64,000 nucleotides of DNA from JAPHTQ01 sp050288165 (GCA_050288165.1 JBNKDG010000006.1:62001-126000), one strand, 5' to 3'. Counted from the first letter of the stretch, positions 7,918-16,725 are shown. Program-made: numbers and translations. Notes: generated by a model from the sequence alone, not told the origin.

Positions 7918-8823
7918 ATGTTCAGAGCGACCTTGCAGCAACTAAGGGTGTTTCACGCCGTGGCCCAGCTACGCAGCTACACCAGGGCGGCTGAGGCGAT
8001 CCACCTCACCCAGCCCGGCGTCTCAATCCAGGTAAAGCGGCTGGAGGAGATTCTGGGGGCAACCCTGTTCGAGAAGATGGGCAATCAGGTCTATCTCACC
8101 GCTGAGGGAGAGGCACTGCTGAGGGCCTGCAACGACCTCTTCGGTCGGCTGGATCAGTTCGAGGAGGAGCTGAAGGAGATGCACGGTGAAGTCTCCGGCC
8201 CGTTGAAGCTGGCTGCGGTGACCACCGCCAAATACTTCCTGCCGCAATACCTCGGCGCGTTTCTGCGCCAGTACCCCAAGGTGGTGCCACAACTCAAGGC
8301 GAGTAACCGCGAACGAATTCTGGAACGGCTTGCTGCTAACGAAGACGACCTCTACATCATGGCCACCCTGCCCCAGGGCGATGACTTCGAAGCGCACGAC
8401 TTCCTCGACGACGAGCTGGTGGTCTTTGCCCACCCGGATCATCCACTGGCAGGAAAGAAAAAGATCAAACCGGAGCAACTGATCGGCGAAAAGATCATTG
8501 CTCGCGAGGCCGGTTCCGGTATTCGCATGACGTACGAGGCGATGCTGTCAGAACGGAATATCGTCATCGAACCCTACATGGAGTTGGGTAGTGGTGAGGC
8601 GATCAAACAGGCGGTGATGTCCGGGATCGGTATAGGTGTGTTGTCCGGCTACAGTCTGTCGCTGGAACTGGAAACAGGACGACTGGTGAAACTCGATGTG
8701 CAAGGTTTTCCGCTAAAGCGACGCTGGTATGCGGTGCATCGTAAGGGCAAGCACCTGTCGCGGGTGGCGAAGACCTTTCTGCATTATCTACAGACCTATC
8801 AGTTAGGAGATGAGAACGCCTAA
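7918..8823 (+). CDS. cbbR: CbbR, LysR-type activator of the cbb operon
   Basis: This LysR-family regulator has 301 residues. The winged helix-turn-helix occupies residues 1-62 (TLQQLRVFHAVAQ, then AAEAIHLTQPGVSIQVKRLE). The effector-binding domain starts near residue 90 (GPLKLAAVTTAKYFLPQYL), the form typical of CbbR rather than of other LysR proteins. CbbR senses Calvin-cycle intermediates or NADPH in other bacteria. A GGAAGG ribosome binding site precedes the ATG. Divergence from cbbL with a shared 165-base control region supports the assignment. Its last codon overlaps the end of the convergent hemerythrin gene by four bases. Confidence 0.95.
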   Translation: MFRATLQQLRVFHAVAQLRSYTRAAEAIHLTQPGVSIQVKRLEEILGATLFEKMGNQVYLTAEGEALLRACNDLFGRLDQFEEELKEMHGEVSGPLKLAAVTTAKYFLPQYLGAFLRQYPKVVPQLKASNRERILERLAANEDDLYIMATLPQGDDFEAHDFLDDELVVFAHPDHPLAGKKKIKPEQLIGEKIIAREAGSGIRMTYEAMLSERNIVIEPYMELGSGEAIKQAVMSGIGIGVLSGYSLSLELETGRLVKLDVQGFPLKRRWYAVHRKGKHLSRVAKTFLHYLQTYQLGDENA

Positions 8824-9251
8824 GGCATGTAGTTCGGCGGATATTGCTCAACGTAGGGTTTAAGTTTCATATCCTCCTGCAGGACATGGTGTAAAAGCCA
8901 GTCCCGCAACAACTCTGTCAATTGCGGTGCCTTTTTTGCCAGTATGGCAGGGTCATCGATGCCAAGTATCTGTTCCTTAATCTCCTGGAGACGGTTCACC
9001 AATTGCTGGTGTTCATGTTTGTGCTCGTCATACCGAGGATATTTGATCGCAAACTGTATCTTCTCTTCACGCTTGAAGTGGATATCCGTATAGCTCTCCA
9101 GCTCATCCAGCGCCACTTTGATATTGCCGACTTTGTCACCAGGAGCCAGTAGCGAAAGCTCAATCATATTGATCATGCAGATCAAAAGGCGGTGGTCCAT
9201 ATCGATAATGTGATTACCGATGCTCATCTTGTCACGCCACACTATTGGCAT
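8820..9251 (-). CDS. Bacteriohemerythrin
   Basis: A single-domain hemerythrin of 143 aa that binds O2 at a di-iron centre. The ligand set is complete: His20 in DMDH, His58 and Glu62 in HFKREE, His77 and His81 in HKHEH, and His122 and Asp127 in HVLQED. There is no signal peptide, so it is cytoplasmic. Such proteins store, deliver or sense oxygen in microaerophiles, which would suit a cell expressing oxygen-sensitive nitrogenase and RuBisCO. It is convergent with cbbR and shares no operon with the genes to its right. Confidence 0.95.
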   Translation of the reverse strand: MPIVWRDKMSIGNHIIDMDHRLLICMINMIELSLLAPGDKVGNIKVALDELESYTDIHFKREEKIQFAIKYPRYDEHKHEHQQLVNRLQEIKEQILGIDDPAILAKKAPQLTELLRDWLLHHVLQEDMKLKPYVEQYPPNYMP

Positions 9252-9516
9252 TTCTCAGGCTCCGATTGTGGTTATTTATCCCCAACACGTTCTTAAATCA
9301 CAGGGACTTGATTACGCTGACAGTATGGGCGGATAAAACTCGATATGGAAGGCCTCACCACTAAAGTGTTATTGGGAGTCTGATACTAGCGAAGATTGCT
9401 CACCTACATGGCATCTCATGTGCCATCTACAAATTTCTAAAGTGTGTTGTAGTAACTTTTTTATACGGTTGATGATGTTGTAATGCCTGGCGTAACCATT
9501 TAACGAGGTCTACAGC

Positions 9517-10050
9517 ATGATAAGAAAAGAAATAACCCATATGCTGATGGTCAGTATTATTATTAGCACAATGGCAGCATGTGAAAGTAGCGGAACAGGT
9601 GGGGTCAACAATACCGGCCCGCATAGCTGTACCATTCCCTGCCTTGAATCCACGCCCACACTCGACACGAGTTCTATCACTTCAGCAAGCGGTGGTACAG
9701 TCAGAGTCAGCTTCACATTGCGTGGTGACGTTACCAATGTAAGTAATGTGGTCGTTATCCTGGCACCGACAGATATTCTGTCTGGTAATCCTTCCGCGGG
9801 TGGCGGGTCTCTGCTTAGTCCTGCCACGGCGAGTAATTTCGTGGATATCACAGTTAACTCTGGCACCGCTACTGGGTCCTATTACCCTGTTATAGCTATC
9901 ACAGCCAATTCACCTGTAAACAGCGGTAATGAGTATTACCTTAACCCCTATGCATCTGGCACCAATTACAGTTATGCCGAAGTGATTAGCGGCTCCAGTT
10001 CAGTCCCCGTAGTCACTAATTTCGCTATCCCTGTATTACAAGTGCAATAA
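9517..10050 (+). CDS. Predicted lipoprotein of unknown function
   Basis: The first 21 residues form a lipoprotein signal with lipobox STMAAC, so Cys22 would be acylated. The mature part of the 177-aa protein is rich in Ser, Thr, Gly and Val, with alternating beta-type pattern (SGGTVRVSFTLRGDV and VVVILAPTDIL), as in an immunoglobulin-like or adhesin domain. A GAGG ribosome binding site precedes the ATG. It stands alone between hemerythrin and nifS, with an unremarkable 265-base upstream region and its own terminator. I cannot assign a family. Confidence 0.8.
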   Translation: MIRKEITHMLMVSIIISTMAACESSGTGGVNNTGPHSCTIPCLESTPTLDTSSITSASGGTVRVSFTLRGDVTNVSNVVVILAPTDILSGNPSAGGGSLLSPATASNFVDITVNSGTATGSYYPVIAITANSPVNSGNEYYLNPYASGTNYSYAEVISGSSSVPVVTNFAIPVLQVQ

Positions 10051-10052
10051 GA

Positions 10053-10075
10053 AAAGGCCGCACAAGGCGGCCTTT
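10053..10075 (+). terminator. Terminator after the lipoprotein gene
   Basis: A 9-bp stem AAAGGCCGC/GCGGCCTTT with loop ACAAG begins two bases after the stop codon. The flanking A and T runs make it potentially bidirectional. Confidence 0.75.
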
Positions 10076-10090
10076 GCGGATACCAGGTTT

Positions 10091-10163
10091 CGTCATTCCG
10101 GCGAAGGCCGGAATCCAGTTTCATCTAAGTTACTCTGGACCCCGGCCTGCGCCGGGGTGACGA
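10091..10163. repeat. Dispersed palindromic repeat between converging genes
   Basis: CGTCATTCCGGCGAAGGCCGG and CCCCGGCCTGCGCCGGGGTGACG form two GC-rich hairpins in overall inverted arrangement. This sequence type is very common in intergenic regions of Proteobacteria. Here it lies between the lipoprotein gene and the end of nifS and may serve as their shared terminator. Confidence 0.8.
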
Positions 10164-10170
10164 GATGTCG

Positions 10171-11379
10171 TTAAGCATACTTAGGTACAAATGCCTGTTC
10201 CGGATTTTCTACAGGACCATTCTCTCCCCAGTAAGGAGACAGCTTGCGCAGACGCTCGACAATCGGCGGTACTGCAGCAATCACCCGCTCCACTTCGTCC
10301 ATTGAGTTGTAACGCGAGAGGGAGAAACGCACGGTGCCGTGGGCGGCGGTGTAGGGAATGCCCATCGCTTTCATCACGTGGGACGGCTCCAGTGAACCGG
10401 AGGTGCAGGCGGAACCACTGGAGGCGGCGATGCCTGCCTTGTTCAGCATCAGCAGGATGCCCTCCCCTTCGATATATTCGAAGGCGATGTTGGCGGTGTT
10501 GGGCAGACGATTGCTGGTGTCACCGGTGACGAAGGCGTTGGGCACAGCGTCGAGGATGCCCTGTTCCAGTCGGTCACGCAGTGCCTTAACCCGGGTGTTC
10601 TCTTCTTCCAGATGTTGCATCGCCAGTTCAGCGGCCTTGCCCAGGGCAACAATGGACGCAGCGTTTTCCGTACCAGCACGACGGCCGCGCTCCTGATGAC
10701 CGCCACGCAGCAGCGGACGGTAGCGGGTACCACGACGCAGGTAGAGCACGCCGATGCCCTTGGGCGCGTGCAATTTGTGGCCCGACAGCGAGAGCATATC
10801 GATTTTGGTGTTCTTCAGATCGAGCGGGATCTTGCCCACTGCCTGTACCGCGTCGGTGTGGAACATAACACCGGCGGCATGGGCCATTTCGGCCATGGCT
10901 TCCACCGGGAAGATGGTGCCGGTTTCGTTGTTGGCCCACATCACGGAGACGATGGCGACCTTGTCAGAGAGCAGCGCACGGTAGGCATCGAGATTGAGGC
11001 GGCCCTTGCCGTCCACTTTCAGTTTGTGAATGGTGTAGCCGTCTTTCTCCAGATAGTCACAGAGAGTCAGGACCGCCGGATGTTCGACCGCAGTGGTGAT
11101 GATCTCTTTGCGATCTGGCTGCGCCTTGAGCGCAGAGAGGATCGCGGTGCTGTCCGATTCGGTGCCGCAGGAGGTGAAGACGATCTCGTCGTCACGCTCG
11201 GCACCGAGCAGTGCCTGCACCTGGCGACGGGCATCGCGAATCGCGGCGCCGACCTTGTTGCCGAAGCTGTGCAACGATGACGGGTTACCGAACTGTTCGG
11301 TGAAGTACGGCAGCATTGCTTCGACCACTTCCGGGTCGACGCAGGTGGTGGCGTTGTTGTCGAAGTAGATATCACTCAT
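10171..11379 (-). CDS. nifS: NifS, cysteine desulfurase for nitrogenase Fe-S cluster assembly
   Basis: This PLP-dependent desulfurase (402 aa) releases sulfur from cysteine for cluster assembly on NifU. The PLP lysine is Lys202 in SLSGHKLHAPKG, and the persulfide cysteine is Cys325 in SGSACTSGS, the short-loop form of NifS/IscS class I enzymes. I start it at the ATG of MSDIYFDNNATT, with GGGAGC eight bases upstream and only four bases after nifU. A start 20 codons earlier is open but would run into the end of nifU. Position as third gene of iscA-nifU-nifS behind a sigma-54/NifA promoter identifies it as the nif paralogue. Confidence 0.95.
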   Translation of the reverse strand: MSDIYFDNNATTCVDPEVVEAMLPYFTEQFGNPSSLHSFGNKVGAAIRDARRQVQALLGAERDDEIVFTSCGTESDSTAILSALKAQPDRKEIITTAVEHPAVLTLCDYLEKDGYTIHKLKVDGKGRLNLDAYRALLSDKVAIVSVMWANNETGTIFPVEAMAEMAHAAGVMFHTDAVQAVGKIPLDLKNTKIDMLSLSGHKLHAPKGIGVLYLRRGTRYRPLLRGGHQERGRRAGTENAASIVALGKAAELAMQHLEEENTRVKALRDRLEQGILDAVPNAFVTGDTSNRLPNTANIAFEYIEGEGILLMLNKAGIAASSGSACTSGSLEPSHVMKAMGIPYTAAHGTVRFSLSRYNSMDEVERVIAAVPPIVERLRKLSPYWGENGPVENPEQAFVPKYA

Positions 11380-11383
11380 CGTC

Positions 11384-12283
11384 TTACGCTCCCATCGCTC
11401 TGGCCATCTGGCTCGCCGGAACCACTTTGACGAACTCACCCAACTCTTCCATCAGTTTCTGTTGAATACCGTTGAGGGTGAGTGATGCCATCTGGCAGCC
11501 GGAGCAGGCGCCGATCATGTTGACGTAAACGGTCTTGCCGTCGATATCCACCAGCTCCACATCGCCGTGATCGCGCTGCAACATGGGACGAATTTCTTCG
11601 AGAATCTGTTCAATGCGACGCATGCGCTGCAGGTTGGTCATGCCAGCCTTGGCGGCGATGGGTTGCGGGACCGGTTCAGGTTTTGGCTCAATTTTTACTG
11701 CGGCCAGTTGTGGCTCTTCCTTCAACACGCGCTCCAGCACCTCTTCGATCCCTTCATGACAGGAGGAGCAACCGCCGCCCGCTTTGGTGTAGTTGGTCAC
11801 CTCTTCCACGGTGGTCAGCCCGTTCTCGCGAATAGCTTTTTCCACCATCACTTCATCGACGGCAAAGCATTTGCAGATCAGTGCGCCCTCTTCATGGTCA
11901 TCGGACCACTCTTCGCCACGGTAGTTGGCGATGGCTGCTTCCAGTGCTTCACGGCCCATAACTGAGCAGTGCATTTTTTCCGGTGGTAGCCCTTCGAGGA
12001 AATCGGCGATGTCCTGATTGGAGACTTTCAGCGCCTCGTCGACGGTCATCCCTTTTACCATCTCGGTCAGTGCGGAAGAGGAAGCGATAGCGGAACCGCA
12101 ACCGAAGGTCTGGAAGCCCGCTTCAAGGATAATGTCAGTCTCCGGGTCGACCTTGAGGGTCAAACGCAGTGCGTCGCCACAGGAGATGGAACCCACCTCG
12201 CCAATGCCGTTGGCATCAGCCACCGCACCGGCGTTCTTGGGATTGAAGAAGTGTTCTTTTACCTTTTCAGAATAGTCCCACAT
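11384..12283 (-). CDS. nifU: NifU, modular Fe-S scaffold for nitrogenase
   Basis: A full-length three-domain NifU of 299 aa. The N-terminal IscU-like scaffold has Cys35, Cys62 and Cys106. The central domain holds the permanent [2Fe-2S] cluster ligands Cys137, Cys139, Cys172 and Cys175. A Pro-rich linker (about 190-212) leads to the C-terminal Nfu domain with Cys260-x-x-Cys263. The ATG at 12283 is chosen because AAGGAG lies eight bases upstream; an in-frame GTG three codons earlier overlaps the ribosome binding site. The gene starts 12 bases after iscA. Confidence 0.96.
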   Translation of the reverse strand: MWDYSEKVKEHFFNPKNAGAVADANGIGEVGSISCGDALRLTLKVDPETDIILEAGFQTFGCGSAIASSSALTEMVKGMTVDEALKVSNQDIADFLEGLPPEKMHCSVMGREALEAAIANYRGEEWSDDHEEGALICKCFAVDEVMVEKAIRENGLTTVEEVTNYTKAGGGCSSCHEGIEEVLERVLKEEPQLAAVKIEPKPEPVPQPIAAKAGMTNLQRMRRIEQILEEIRPMLQRDHGDVELVDIDGKTVYVNMIGACSGCQMASLTLNGIQQKLMEELGEFVKVVPASQMARAMGA

Positions 12284-12295
12284 GATGCCCACTCC

Positions 12296-12619
12296 TTATG
12301 CCGAGAATGATTTACCGCAGCCGCAGGAGGCGCTGGCATTCGGGTTAATGAAGGTGAAGCCGGAGCTTTCCAGGGTTTCTTTGAAGTCGATGGTGACGCC
12401 GTCGAGCAGCGGTGCGCTGGCTGGATCGAGAAAGACCTTGATCTTACCGTGCTCGATCACGGTGTCTTCCGCGGTGGCTTCAGCTTCAATGGAGAGGTCG
12501 TAGGTGTATCCTGAGCATCCGCCGCCGGTGATGGCGATACGCAGTCCACCGGTGGGGGTATCGGAACCCTTGATAAAGAGAGATGCGGCTTTGGCGGCCT
12601 TGTCGGTCATCGTGATCAT
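12296..12619 (-). CDS. HesB/IscA-type Fe-S carrier of the nif cluster
   Basis: A 107-aa A-type carrier that receives or delivers Fe-S clusters. The three conserved cysteines are present: Cys35 in GGGCSGYTY, and Cys99 and Cys101 in SCGCGKSF. As first gene of the iscA-nifU-nifS operon it corresponds to the nif-specific IscA of Azotobacter. AGGAG precedes the ATG by eight bases, and a sigma-54 promoter lies about 40 bases upstream. Confidence 0.94.
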   Translation of the reverse strand: MITMTDKAAKAASLFIKGSDTPTGGLRIAITGGGCSGYTYDLSIEAEATAEDTVIEHGKIKVFLDPASAPLLDGVTIDFKETLESSGFTFINPNASASCGCGKSFSA

Positions 12620-12660
12620 CTGCTGTGCTCCTATCTTCAGGTTTTGTTACCTGAAGTAAG

Positions 12661-12676
12661 AGCAAGCGTTGTGCCA
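12661..12676 (-). promoter_or_regulatory. Sigma-54 promoter of iscA-nifU-nifS
   Basis: On the minus strand the sequence TGGCACAACGCTTGCT matches the -24/-12 consensus TGGCAC-N5-TTGCW at every fixed position. It lies 42 bases before the start codon of the iscA gene. Confidence 0.88.
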
Positions 12677-12772
12677 GCGATAATGACAGACTAATTAGCT
12701 AATGATTACAAAAACTTATAGATATTAACCAACAAATTTAGTGGGAGACTTTGCTACTCTGTCAGCACAAAT

Positions 12773-12788
12773 TGTCGTGAATGCGACA
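12773..12788. promoter_or_regulatory. NifA upstream activator site
   Basis: TGTCGTGAATGCGACA is a perfect TGT-N10-ACA site with extended TGTCG/CGACA dyad symmetry. It lies 97 bases upstream of the -24 element at 12661-12676, the usual distance for NifA enhancers. Confidence 0.85.
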
Positions 12789-12833
12789 GAGGTGACTTGC
12801 ATGGCGATTTGCAGGCTGTAGTAGCATGTTGCC

Positions 12834-13550
12834 GTGAAACAGAAACCGACACTCAAAGAGATACGTAGCGCAATCCACGACCTGGCCGATCCGGAGCGGG
12901 CAAAGCATGCGCTGCGCTATTTCAAGACCGGGCCGGGCGAATATGGTGAAGGGGATCGTTTTCTCGGCCTGCGAATGCCGCAGATACGAGCGTTGGTAAA
13001 ACAGTTTGGTGTGGTATCGGTCAGCATCATTAAATCCTTGCTCAAGTCACGCTGGCACGAGGAACGAATGCTGGCACTGCTACTGATGGTACATCGCTAT
13101 AAAATGAGCGACGAGTCAGGGCGCGAAGAGCTCTATCACCTCTATCTCGATCCCACCGAGTACATCAATAACTGGGATCTGGTCGACCTCAGCGCACGGG
13201 ATATTGTCGGTGCCTGGCTCTACACCCGCTCCCGAAAACCACTCTATACGCTGGCCCGTTCCGACTCCCTGTGGGAGCGGCGCATCGCCATGCTCTCGAC
13301 CTCTTACTTCATCTGCAGAGACGATTTCGACGATGCACTGAAGTTAGCGAAGATATTACTGCTGGATGAGCACGATCTGATGCACAAGGCGGTGGGCTGG
13401 ATGTTACGTGAGATCGGCAAACGCGATCGAAAACGGGAAGAAGCGTTTTTGTTAAAGCACTACAGCAAGATGCCACGTACGATGTTGCGCTATGCGATTG
13501 AACATTTTCCGGAGAGACGCAGGCAGGCGTATCTGAAAGGGTATATATAG
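12834..13550 (+). CDS. AlkD-like DNA alkylation repair protein
   Basis: A 238-aa helical HEAT-like repeat protein of the DNA alkylation repair family, which excises N3- and N7-alkylpurines. The motif NNWDLVD at 112-118 carries the Trp and Asp residues that line the active site of AlkD, and FLGLRMPQIR at about 43-52 is the usual N-terminal signature. The start is a GTG at 12834 without a clear ribosome binding site, so the exact N-terminus is uncertain. It is divergent from the nif operon and unrelated to it in function. Confidence 0.88.
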   Translation: MKQKPTLKEIRSAIHDLADPERAKHALRYFKTGPGEYGEGDRFLGLRMPQIRALVKQFGVVSVSIIKSLLKSRWHEERMLALLLMVHRYKMSDESGREELYHLYLDPTEYINNWDLVDLSARDIVGAWLYTRSRKPLYTLARSDSLWERRIAMLSTSYFICRDDFDDALKLAKILLLDEHDLMHKAVGWMLREIGKRDRKREEAFLLKHYSKMPRTMLRYAIEHFPERRRQAYLKGYI

Positions 13551-13565
13551 AGAATAAACTAGGAA

Positions 13566-13934
13566 CTATATGCCAAATATTCCGGCAACCAGAGCTTTTA
13601 CGATAAGTACAGCCACCCCGATAGATAAGATAATTTTCCCTGCAAGTTTGCTCTCGTCGTTGGTGATATCTGGTTTCTCAAGCTTCTCCATCTTCTGTAT
13701 ATCCGTATACAGGATATCTTTATCGCCGCTTGTAATGGATGTATCGCTAACCTTATCCACGGTGTACCACTGACCACCATTATCGTCGCTTTTGGTATGG
13801 ATATAGACTTTGTCACCTGGCTTGATCGCCGCCTGCACGTTTTTTGAATCAGGGTACATCGGTGTGACCGAAGAGCATCCTGCCATCATTGCTGCAACAA
13901 GCAGTGTCGCCAATCTCTTTTTACAAAGCGCCAT
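13566..13934 (-). CDS. Predicted lipoprotein with C-terminal membrane segment
   Basis: The 122-aa protein begins with a lipoprotein signal whose lipobox AMMAGC places the acylated residue at Cys20. A short beta-rich region follows (GDKVYIHTK, WYTVDKVSD), and residues about 100-120 form a hydrophobic helix. The function is unknown. It is three bases downstream of the membrane protein gene at 13938-14597 and may be cotranscribed with it. Confidence 0.75.
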   Translation of the reverse strand: MALCKKRLATLLVAAMMAGCSSVTPMYPDSKNVQAAIKPGDKVYIHTKSDDNGGQWYTVDKVSDTSITSGDKDILYTDIQKMEKLEKPDITNDESKLAGKIILSIGVAVLIVKALVAGIFGI

Positions 13935-13937
13935 CCA

Positions 13938-14597
13938 TTACCCTCTTGGTCGAACACCCCTGTGTTTGTCTACCCAGTAACCCCACAATACAAGCAACCA
14001 CTGCGCCTGACCCAACCAGGCAATTGCGTAAGCACTGGGGGGCGGGCTACCGAAAACGTTGCCAACATAGATCAATACCAGAAAGCCCACTAATCCAAGT
14101 AGCCCCCATTTACCTACTGCATCGTTAGCAGCCGTACTGCGCATATAGAGCCACAGGCCACAAAAGAAAATGGAAAGTTCTATCAGTAGAGTCAAAGGTA
14201 ATGATGACCAGGCATCAAAACCGATAAGCATCTTGCTGCCGGGATATAGCGGCAAGTCTGGGCGGTGTACGATTGTATCCAGCAGCCAATGACTGACCAC
14301 CAGAAAACCGAGCAAGATGGCAGCAAAGCGTTGCCGCTTAAGAATAAAATAAACGCCACCTACCAATACGCCCCACCCTATTACTGCCAGCAAGCTGTGC
14401 GAGATGGGATAGTGTTTAAACAGTAGGGGGGTGACAGTGGTAATGCCCGGAACAATCTCTACCTGTTCAAGACCAAGCAGCAAAAGAAGCGGCCAAAGTA
14501 GATCAATAAATTGGGACGCGAGAAACAGTGTACCTAAAGAAACCTTAGGCGCGAATTTTTTCGCTCCAAAGCCAGCGCCAAAGTGTCCGAGAAACAT
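13938..14597 (-). CDS. YdjM-like multipass membrane protein (predicted metal-dependent hydrolase family)
   Basis: The 219-aa protein has five to six hydrophobic helices. Conserved polar residues of the DUF457/YdjM-type family are present: His5 in GHFGAG, HYPISHS at 62-68, and SHWLLDTIVH at 102-111. These could bind a metal at the membrane surface. Family members are often labelled metal-dependent hydrolases without direct proof. It ends three bases before the lipoprotein gene and starts three bases from the end of the regulator gene that precedes it on the same strand. Confidence 0.8.
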   Translation of the reverse strand: MFLGHFGAGFGAKKFAPKVSLGTLFLASQFIDLLWPLLLLLGLEQVEIVPGITTVTPLLFKHYPISHSLLAVIGWGVLVGGVYFILKRQRFAAILLGFLVVSHWLLDTIVHRPDLPLYPGSKMLIGFDAWSSLPLTLLIELSIFFCGLWLYMRSTAANDAVGKWGLLGLVGFLVLIYVGNVFGSPPPSAYAIAWLGQAQWLLVLWGYWVDKHRGVRPRG

Positions 14598-14599
14598 AA

Positions 14600-16504
14600 C
14601 TAGTGCGTTTTCAGCTTGCGATACAGTGTCTGTCGACTGATCCCAAGCTGCCGCGCCGCTTTGGAGACATTACCCCTGCACTCTTCCAGCGTTTTTCGGA
14701 TGACTGAGTTGGAGAGTTCCCTGAGATTTTGAGGCGCAGTGTGCTGCGCATCGGATTGACGTGGGAGTTCCGTCAGCTCTTCAACCAGATCTTCCGGCAG
14801 GTGTTGCCAGTCGATACAGAGCTCGTTCTCATCCAGCATGGCACTGGCGGTACGTAGTACATTGGCATATTGACGCAAATTACCCGGCCACGGATAACGA
14901 CTGAATTCATTCAGCAGCGTGGGAGAAAGGATGACGCGATGGTTGTGGTTAATCTCGTCCAGAATACGTTCGGTCAAGATTTGCAGATCACTACGCTCGC
15001 GCAATGCGGGAAGCGAAACGGTCAGACCATTGATGCGGTAGTAGAGATCGCTGCGGAAGGTACCGTTGTCCACCTCTTCGCGCAGCTTGCGGTGAGAGGC
15101 ACAGATTAGGGTAAAGTCCACATCGAATGATTTACTGCCACCTAACGGCGTTACTTTGCGCTCCTGCAGAACTCGTAGCAGGCGTGTCTGCATCGGTAGC
15201 GGCATGTCACCGATCTCATCCAGGAACAGTGTGCCGCCATGCGCTTCACGTAACTTACCCTGATAACCATCTCGTCTTGCGCCAGTGAATGCGCCAGCAC
15301 AGTAACCGAACAGTTCAGCTTCGATCAGGTTTTCCGGTAGCGCGGCACAGTTGATGGCGACAAACGGCCCTTCTTTGCGCGGGCCACTCTCATGCACCGC
15401 ACGGGCGAAGTATTCTTTACCAACACCCGATTCGCCGTGGATCAACAACGGGATCGGTTTATCCAGAATTCGTCGCGCCTTCTCCGCCGCGGCACGCCAG
15501 GTCGGGTCGCCGCTGTCGAGCGCAGACAACGCATCACGCGGCTCAGCTAATGATGACGTGGCGGTAGTGGAAGTGAGAATCGACTGTTCCACATGCACTT
15601 TCGCATACAGCACACTGCCGTCGTGCAGGTGAATCTGTGTCGCGCGTTCCGGGCGATGCCTGTAGTGCGACATCAGCTCTTCGAAGCGCACATCGATCAC
15701 TCGGCTCAGCGGGATCACACCCAGGTCGAGCGCGCTCAGGCGTAGCATGGAAAGTGCGGTGCGGTTGGCGCCGATGATGCGCCCCTCCTCCGACAGCGTA
15801 ATGATGCCCTCTGCGACCGTGCCGATCCCTTCCGGATAGGCATGCAGGCGCAGGCGGATGGAGTGGTGACGATCGGCCAGCACCAACCGGTTTTCGATCA
15901 TCCGCGCGGCCATGCCGACCAACCCCAGTGTGTGCGGATGTCGGCGGCGGTTGTCACCGGAGACGTCGATGACACCTAGCAGTGTGCCGTCCGCCGCCAT
16001 AATCGGCGCCGCAGCACAGGTAAGGAATCCGTTGCGGTCCAGGAAGTGCTCCTCGCCGTTGATCTCGACGCTGTTCGCCTCCTCCAATGCGGTACCGATG
16101 GCATTGGTGCCGCGATACTTCTCCTGCCAGGAAGCGCCCACGGAGAGCGCTACACGTTCTGCCTTGGTGAGGAAGTCGACATCGCCCATGGTCTGCATCA
16201 GGGTGGCGCGACGATCCGCCAGGATGATCATGCTGTGGCTGTGGCGCATCTGCTCGTAGAGGTATTCCATCACCGGACGGGAATGGGCCAGCAGGTCATG
16301 GTTACGTGCGAGCACCTGGCGCAGGCTATTGCCGGTGAGGTGTTCGGAATCGGAAAGTCTGCCGACCGGAGAGAGGCCCGCAGCAAGGCTGCGCTGCCAC
16401 GAACGGGCAATGCGCTCATCGATGATGTCGGTCGGACAGTCGCCATGCTCCAGCAGGTGCATGCGTGCTTTGCGTAGATCCGCCGTGGCTAGTGTGGTGC
16501 TCAT
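14600..16504 (-). CDS. AcoR-type sigma-54-dependent activator
   Basis: A 634-aa enhancer-binding protein. The N-terminal half holds a GAF domain (about 70-190) and a PAS-like region (about 210-310). The AAA+ domain has Walker A GESGVGKE at 357-364 and the sigma-54 contact loop GAFTGA at 404-409. A Fis-type helix-turn-helix ends the protein (SKAARQLGISRQTLYRK). AcoR relatives sense acetoin, alcohols or aldehydes and activate dehydrogenase genes. The divergent neighbour is an aldehyde dehydrogenase preceded by a sigma-54 element, so it is the likely target. GAGGAG precedes the ATG. Confidence 0.93.
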   Translation of the reverse strand: MSTTLATADLRKARMHLLEHGDCPTDIIDERIARSWQRSLAAGLSPVGRLSDSEHLTGNSLRQVLARNHDLLAHSRPVMEYLYEQMRHSHSMIILADRRATLMQTMGDVDFLTKAERVALSVGASWQEKYRGTNAIGTALEEANSVEINGEEHFLDRNGFLTCAAAPIMAADGTLLGVIDVSGDNRRRHPHTLGLVGMAARMIENRLVLADRHHSIRLRLHAYPEGIGTVAEGIITLSEEGRIIGANRTALSMLRLSALDLGVIPLSRVIDVRFEELMSHYRHRPERATQIHLHDGSVLYAKVHVEQSILTSTTATSSLAEPRDALSALDSGDPTWRAAAEKARRILDKPIPLLIHGESGVGKEYFARAVHESGPRKEGPFVAINCAALPENLIEAELFGYCAGAFTGARRDGYQGKLREAHGGTLFLDEIGDMPLPMQTRLLRVLQERKVTPLGGSKSFDVDFTLICASHRKLREEVDNGTFRSDLYYRINGLTVSLPALRERSDLQILTERILDEINHNHRVILSPTLLNEFSRYPWPGNLRQYANVLRTASAMLDENELCIDWQHLPEDLVEELTELPRQSDAQHTAPQNLRELSNSVIRKTLEECRGNVSKAARQLGISRQTLYRKLKTH

Positions 16505-16598
16505 ATGGCACTCCTCGGCAAGGGGAATCGCCTGTTTTTCGGCCAGTATAAATAGATAGACCTCCAGCGCAACCGATCCATTGCAATCCCCTACTAAC

Positions 16599-16615
16599 TG
16601 TCACATTTTGAGACA
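16599..16615. promoter_or_regulatory. Candidate activator-binding inverted repeat upstream of the aldehyde dehydrogenase
   Basis: TGTCACATTTTGAGACA carries inverted TGTC/GACA ends with CA/TG inner steps. It lies 95 bases upstream of the sigma-54 element at 16710, a suitable distance for an AcoR-type enhancer site. The assignment to the adjacent regulator is inference. Confidence 0.5.
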
Positions 16616-16709
16616 GGTGGTAAAACCTGGAACGTTGCATGGCGCGTCACTCTTGCCAACCGGCATCCATTATTCAATCAAAATCAATCACATATATTTC
16701 TCCTCATTC

Positions 16710-16725
16710 TGGCACGTTCCTTGAG
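16710..16725 (+). promoter_or_regulatory. Sigma-54 promoter of the aldehyde dehydrogenase gene
   Basis: TGGCACGTTCCTTGAG matches the -24/-12 consensus except for GA in place of GC at -12. It lies 69 bases before the aldehyde dehydrogenase start codon and next to a sigma-54 activator gene. Confidence 0.75.

Noticed and set aside
11380..11439. In-frame N-terminal extension of nifS
   Set aside because: It would overlap nifU by 56 bases; a ribosome binding site and the family N-terminus fit the ATG at 11379.
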